A stretch of DNA of 64,000 bases from Arcobacter arenosus (GTDB lineage Bacteria > Campylobacterota > Campylobacteria > Campylobacterales > Arcobacteraceae), in assembly GCF_005771535.1 (NCBI RefSeq), contig NZ_VANU01000002.1, positions 62,001-126,000 of the forward strand. The letters run 5' to 3'. The notes beneath the pieces were generated by a model that was not told where the DNA came from, made no database searches, and saw nothing but the letters and a program-made list of their open reading frames with translations. The translations under genes and the position numbers were made by a program. Within the stretch, counting starts at the first letter, position 1; each line of letters begins with the position of its first letter. Positions 63,313-64,000 of this stretch are shown piece by piece.

Positions 63313-63488
63313 TAGTCTTTCCCCAAAGTATGAATTTTGTAAGCTATTATACTATAAACTATTCTTATAAAAAGGTTTTAAAAATTTATTAAGATATTTA
63401 TCTAAATTATGTAAGTAAAATTATGATAAAATGGCACTTTTAACAAAAAATATATCTAATATAAAAATATTAAAAGGATAAGAATATA

Positions 63489-63866
63489 ATGAAATATGGT
63501 GAAAAAGAGATTGTAGAATTTGACATCAATAATGAAGAAAATTTCTGGCCAAATAAAAATGAAAAAAACTATGTAATAAAAATTGAATTGCCAGAGTTTA
63601 TGGCAAAATGTCCAAGAAGTGGATATCCAGATTTTGCAACAATTTATTTAGAATATACGCCAGATAAATTAGTTATAGAATTAAAAGCATTAAAAATTTA
63701 TATTAACTCTTTCATGTTTAGAGAAGTTTCTCATGAAAATAGTGCAAATGAAATTTTTGATACACTTTATGAAAAATTACAACCAAGATGGATGAAAGTT
63801 GTTGCAGACTTTAAACCTCGTGGAAATGTACACACTGTTATTGAAATAGACAGCGATAAAATGTAA
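63489..63866 (+). CDS. queF: NADPH-dependent 7-cyano-7-deazaguanine reductase (type I)
   Basis: Reduces preQ0 to preQ1 in queuosine synthesis. A 125-residue unimodular QueF: the catalytic C41 and D48 in KCPRSGYPDFAT, ELKALKIYINSFMFREVSHE for NADPH and substrate binding, and PRGNVHTVIEI at the C-terminus. AAAAGGATAAG precedes the start. No preQ1 riboswitch is evident in the 176-base upstream gap, which is AT-rich. Other queuosine genes are not in the window. Confidence 0.95.
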   Translation: MKYGEKEIVEFDINNEENFWPNKNEKNYVIKIELPEFMAKCPRSGYPDFATIYLEYTPDKLVIELKALKIYINSFMFREVSHENSANEIFDTLYEKLQPRWMKVVADFKPRGNVHTVIEIDSDKM

Positions 63867-63874
63867 GGTATACT

Positions 63875-64000
63875 TTGGAGAGATTAGTTACAACAGCTCA
63901 AGCTGCTGAAATATTAGGTATTTCTCTCCAAGGGGTACATTATAGAATTAAAAAAAACCAATTAAAATCTATCAAAAAGTCTGGTAAGACTTATGTTTAT
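63875..64000 (+). CDS. Helix-turn-helix protein, MerR/excisionase-like (3' end outside window)
   Basis: The frame opens at TTG 63875 with AAGG six bases upstream and runs off the right edge after 42 codons. The visible part ERLVTTAQAAEILGISLQGV and HYRIKKNQLKSIKKSGKTYVY is a MerR/excisionase-type winged helix (Ala-Ala-x-x-Leu-Gly-Ile turn). It follows queF by eight bases and is probably co-transcribed. Confidence 0.75.
   Translation, partial: MERLVTTAQAAEILGISLQGVHYRIKKNQLKSIKKSGKTYVY

Noticed and set aside
63313-63488. preQ1 riboswitch upstream of queF
   Set aside because: No conserved short hairpin with an A-rich tail and C-rich aptamer pocket is visible; the gap is plain AT-rich sequence.

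Overview
This AT-rich window reads as chromosome of a free-living, probably marine Campylobacterota in the Arcobacter group. The inference rests on the very low G+C, the many histidine kinases with an HQWRQPL-type H-box, an Opr-type porin, a TorA-like reductase paired with a monoheme cytochrome (compare Cj0264c/Cj0265c of Campylobacter jejuni), and the dnaA-dnaN-gyrB order. I ran no database search. Species-level assignment is not possible from this sequence alone.

Layout. 0-11.8 kb: end of a response regulator, glutaminase (glsA), then a long colinear run of a LolCDE/MacB-type ABC exporter, a heme-copper-oxidase-like membrane protein, a polytopic membrane protein, a YceI-like protein, a thioredoxin-fold-like secreted protein, a metallophosphoesterase, a two-component pair and an HD-GYP phosphodiesterase. 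11.8-16.9 kb: SHP (DUF1924), diheme cytochrome c, cytochrome b561 with a frame-shifted heme tail, a small helical periplasmic protein and a two-component pair, then a TRIC-family channel. 16.9-23.4 kb (minus): complete glycine cleavage operon gcvT-gcvH-gcvPA-gcvPB with lipA and lpdA. 23.5-30.5 kb (minus): TMAO/S-oxide reductase operon torA-cytochrome-response regulator-orphan substrate-binding protein-kinase, facing a divergent porin across four 11-bp-phased repeats. 32-37.7 kb (minus): pfkA, GyrI-like protein, a regulator/kinase pair, purN, DUF711 and ruvC. 37.7-47.5 kb (plus): a 79-residue repeat peptide, a complete type I secretion system, then dnaA-dnaN-gyrB. 47.5-64 kb: palindromic element, ABC-F ATPase, rhodanese plus PAS kinase, LrgAB, transporters, fatty-acid cis/trans isomerase and queF.

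Replication origin. Almost every gene from 16.9 to 37.65 kb is on the minus strand, and every gene from 37.9 to 53.3 kb is on the plus strand. The switch lies at the ruvC/peptide intergenic region. That region and the dnaA-dnaN gap both carry clusters of the TTCAC DnaA-box core and share the 12-mer TTATTCACATAC. The simplest reading is a bipartite origin with the peptide/type I secretion cassette between its two halves.

Most interesting signals: (1) the small Gly/Val/Asp repeat peptide ending in CGVCC, encoded directly in front of its likely exporter and nested in the putative origin; (2) four direct repeats with exact 11-bp phasing between torA and the porin, fitting an OmpR-family regulator encoded in the same operon; (3) an HCO-like protein that keeps heme ligands but seems to lack the CuB His-His pair; (4) a single-base frameshift that separates a cytochrome b561 from its diheme c tail; (5) a 124-bp imperfect palindrome downstream of gyrB.
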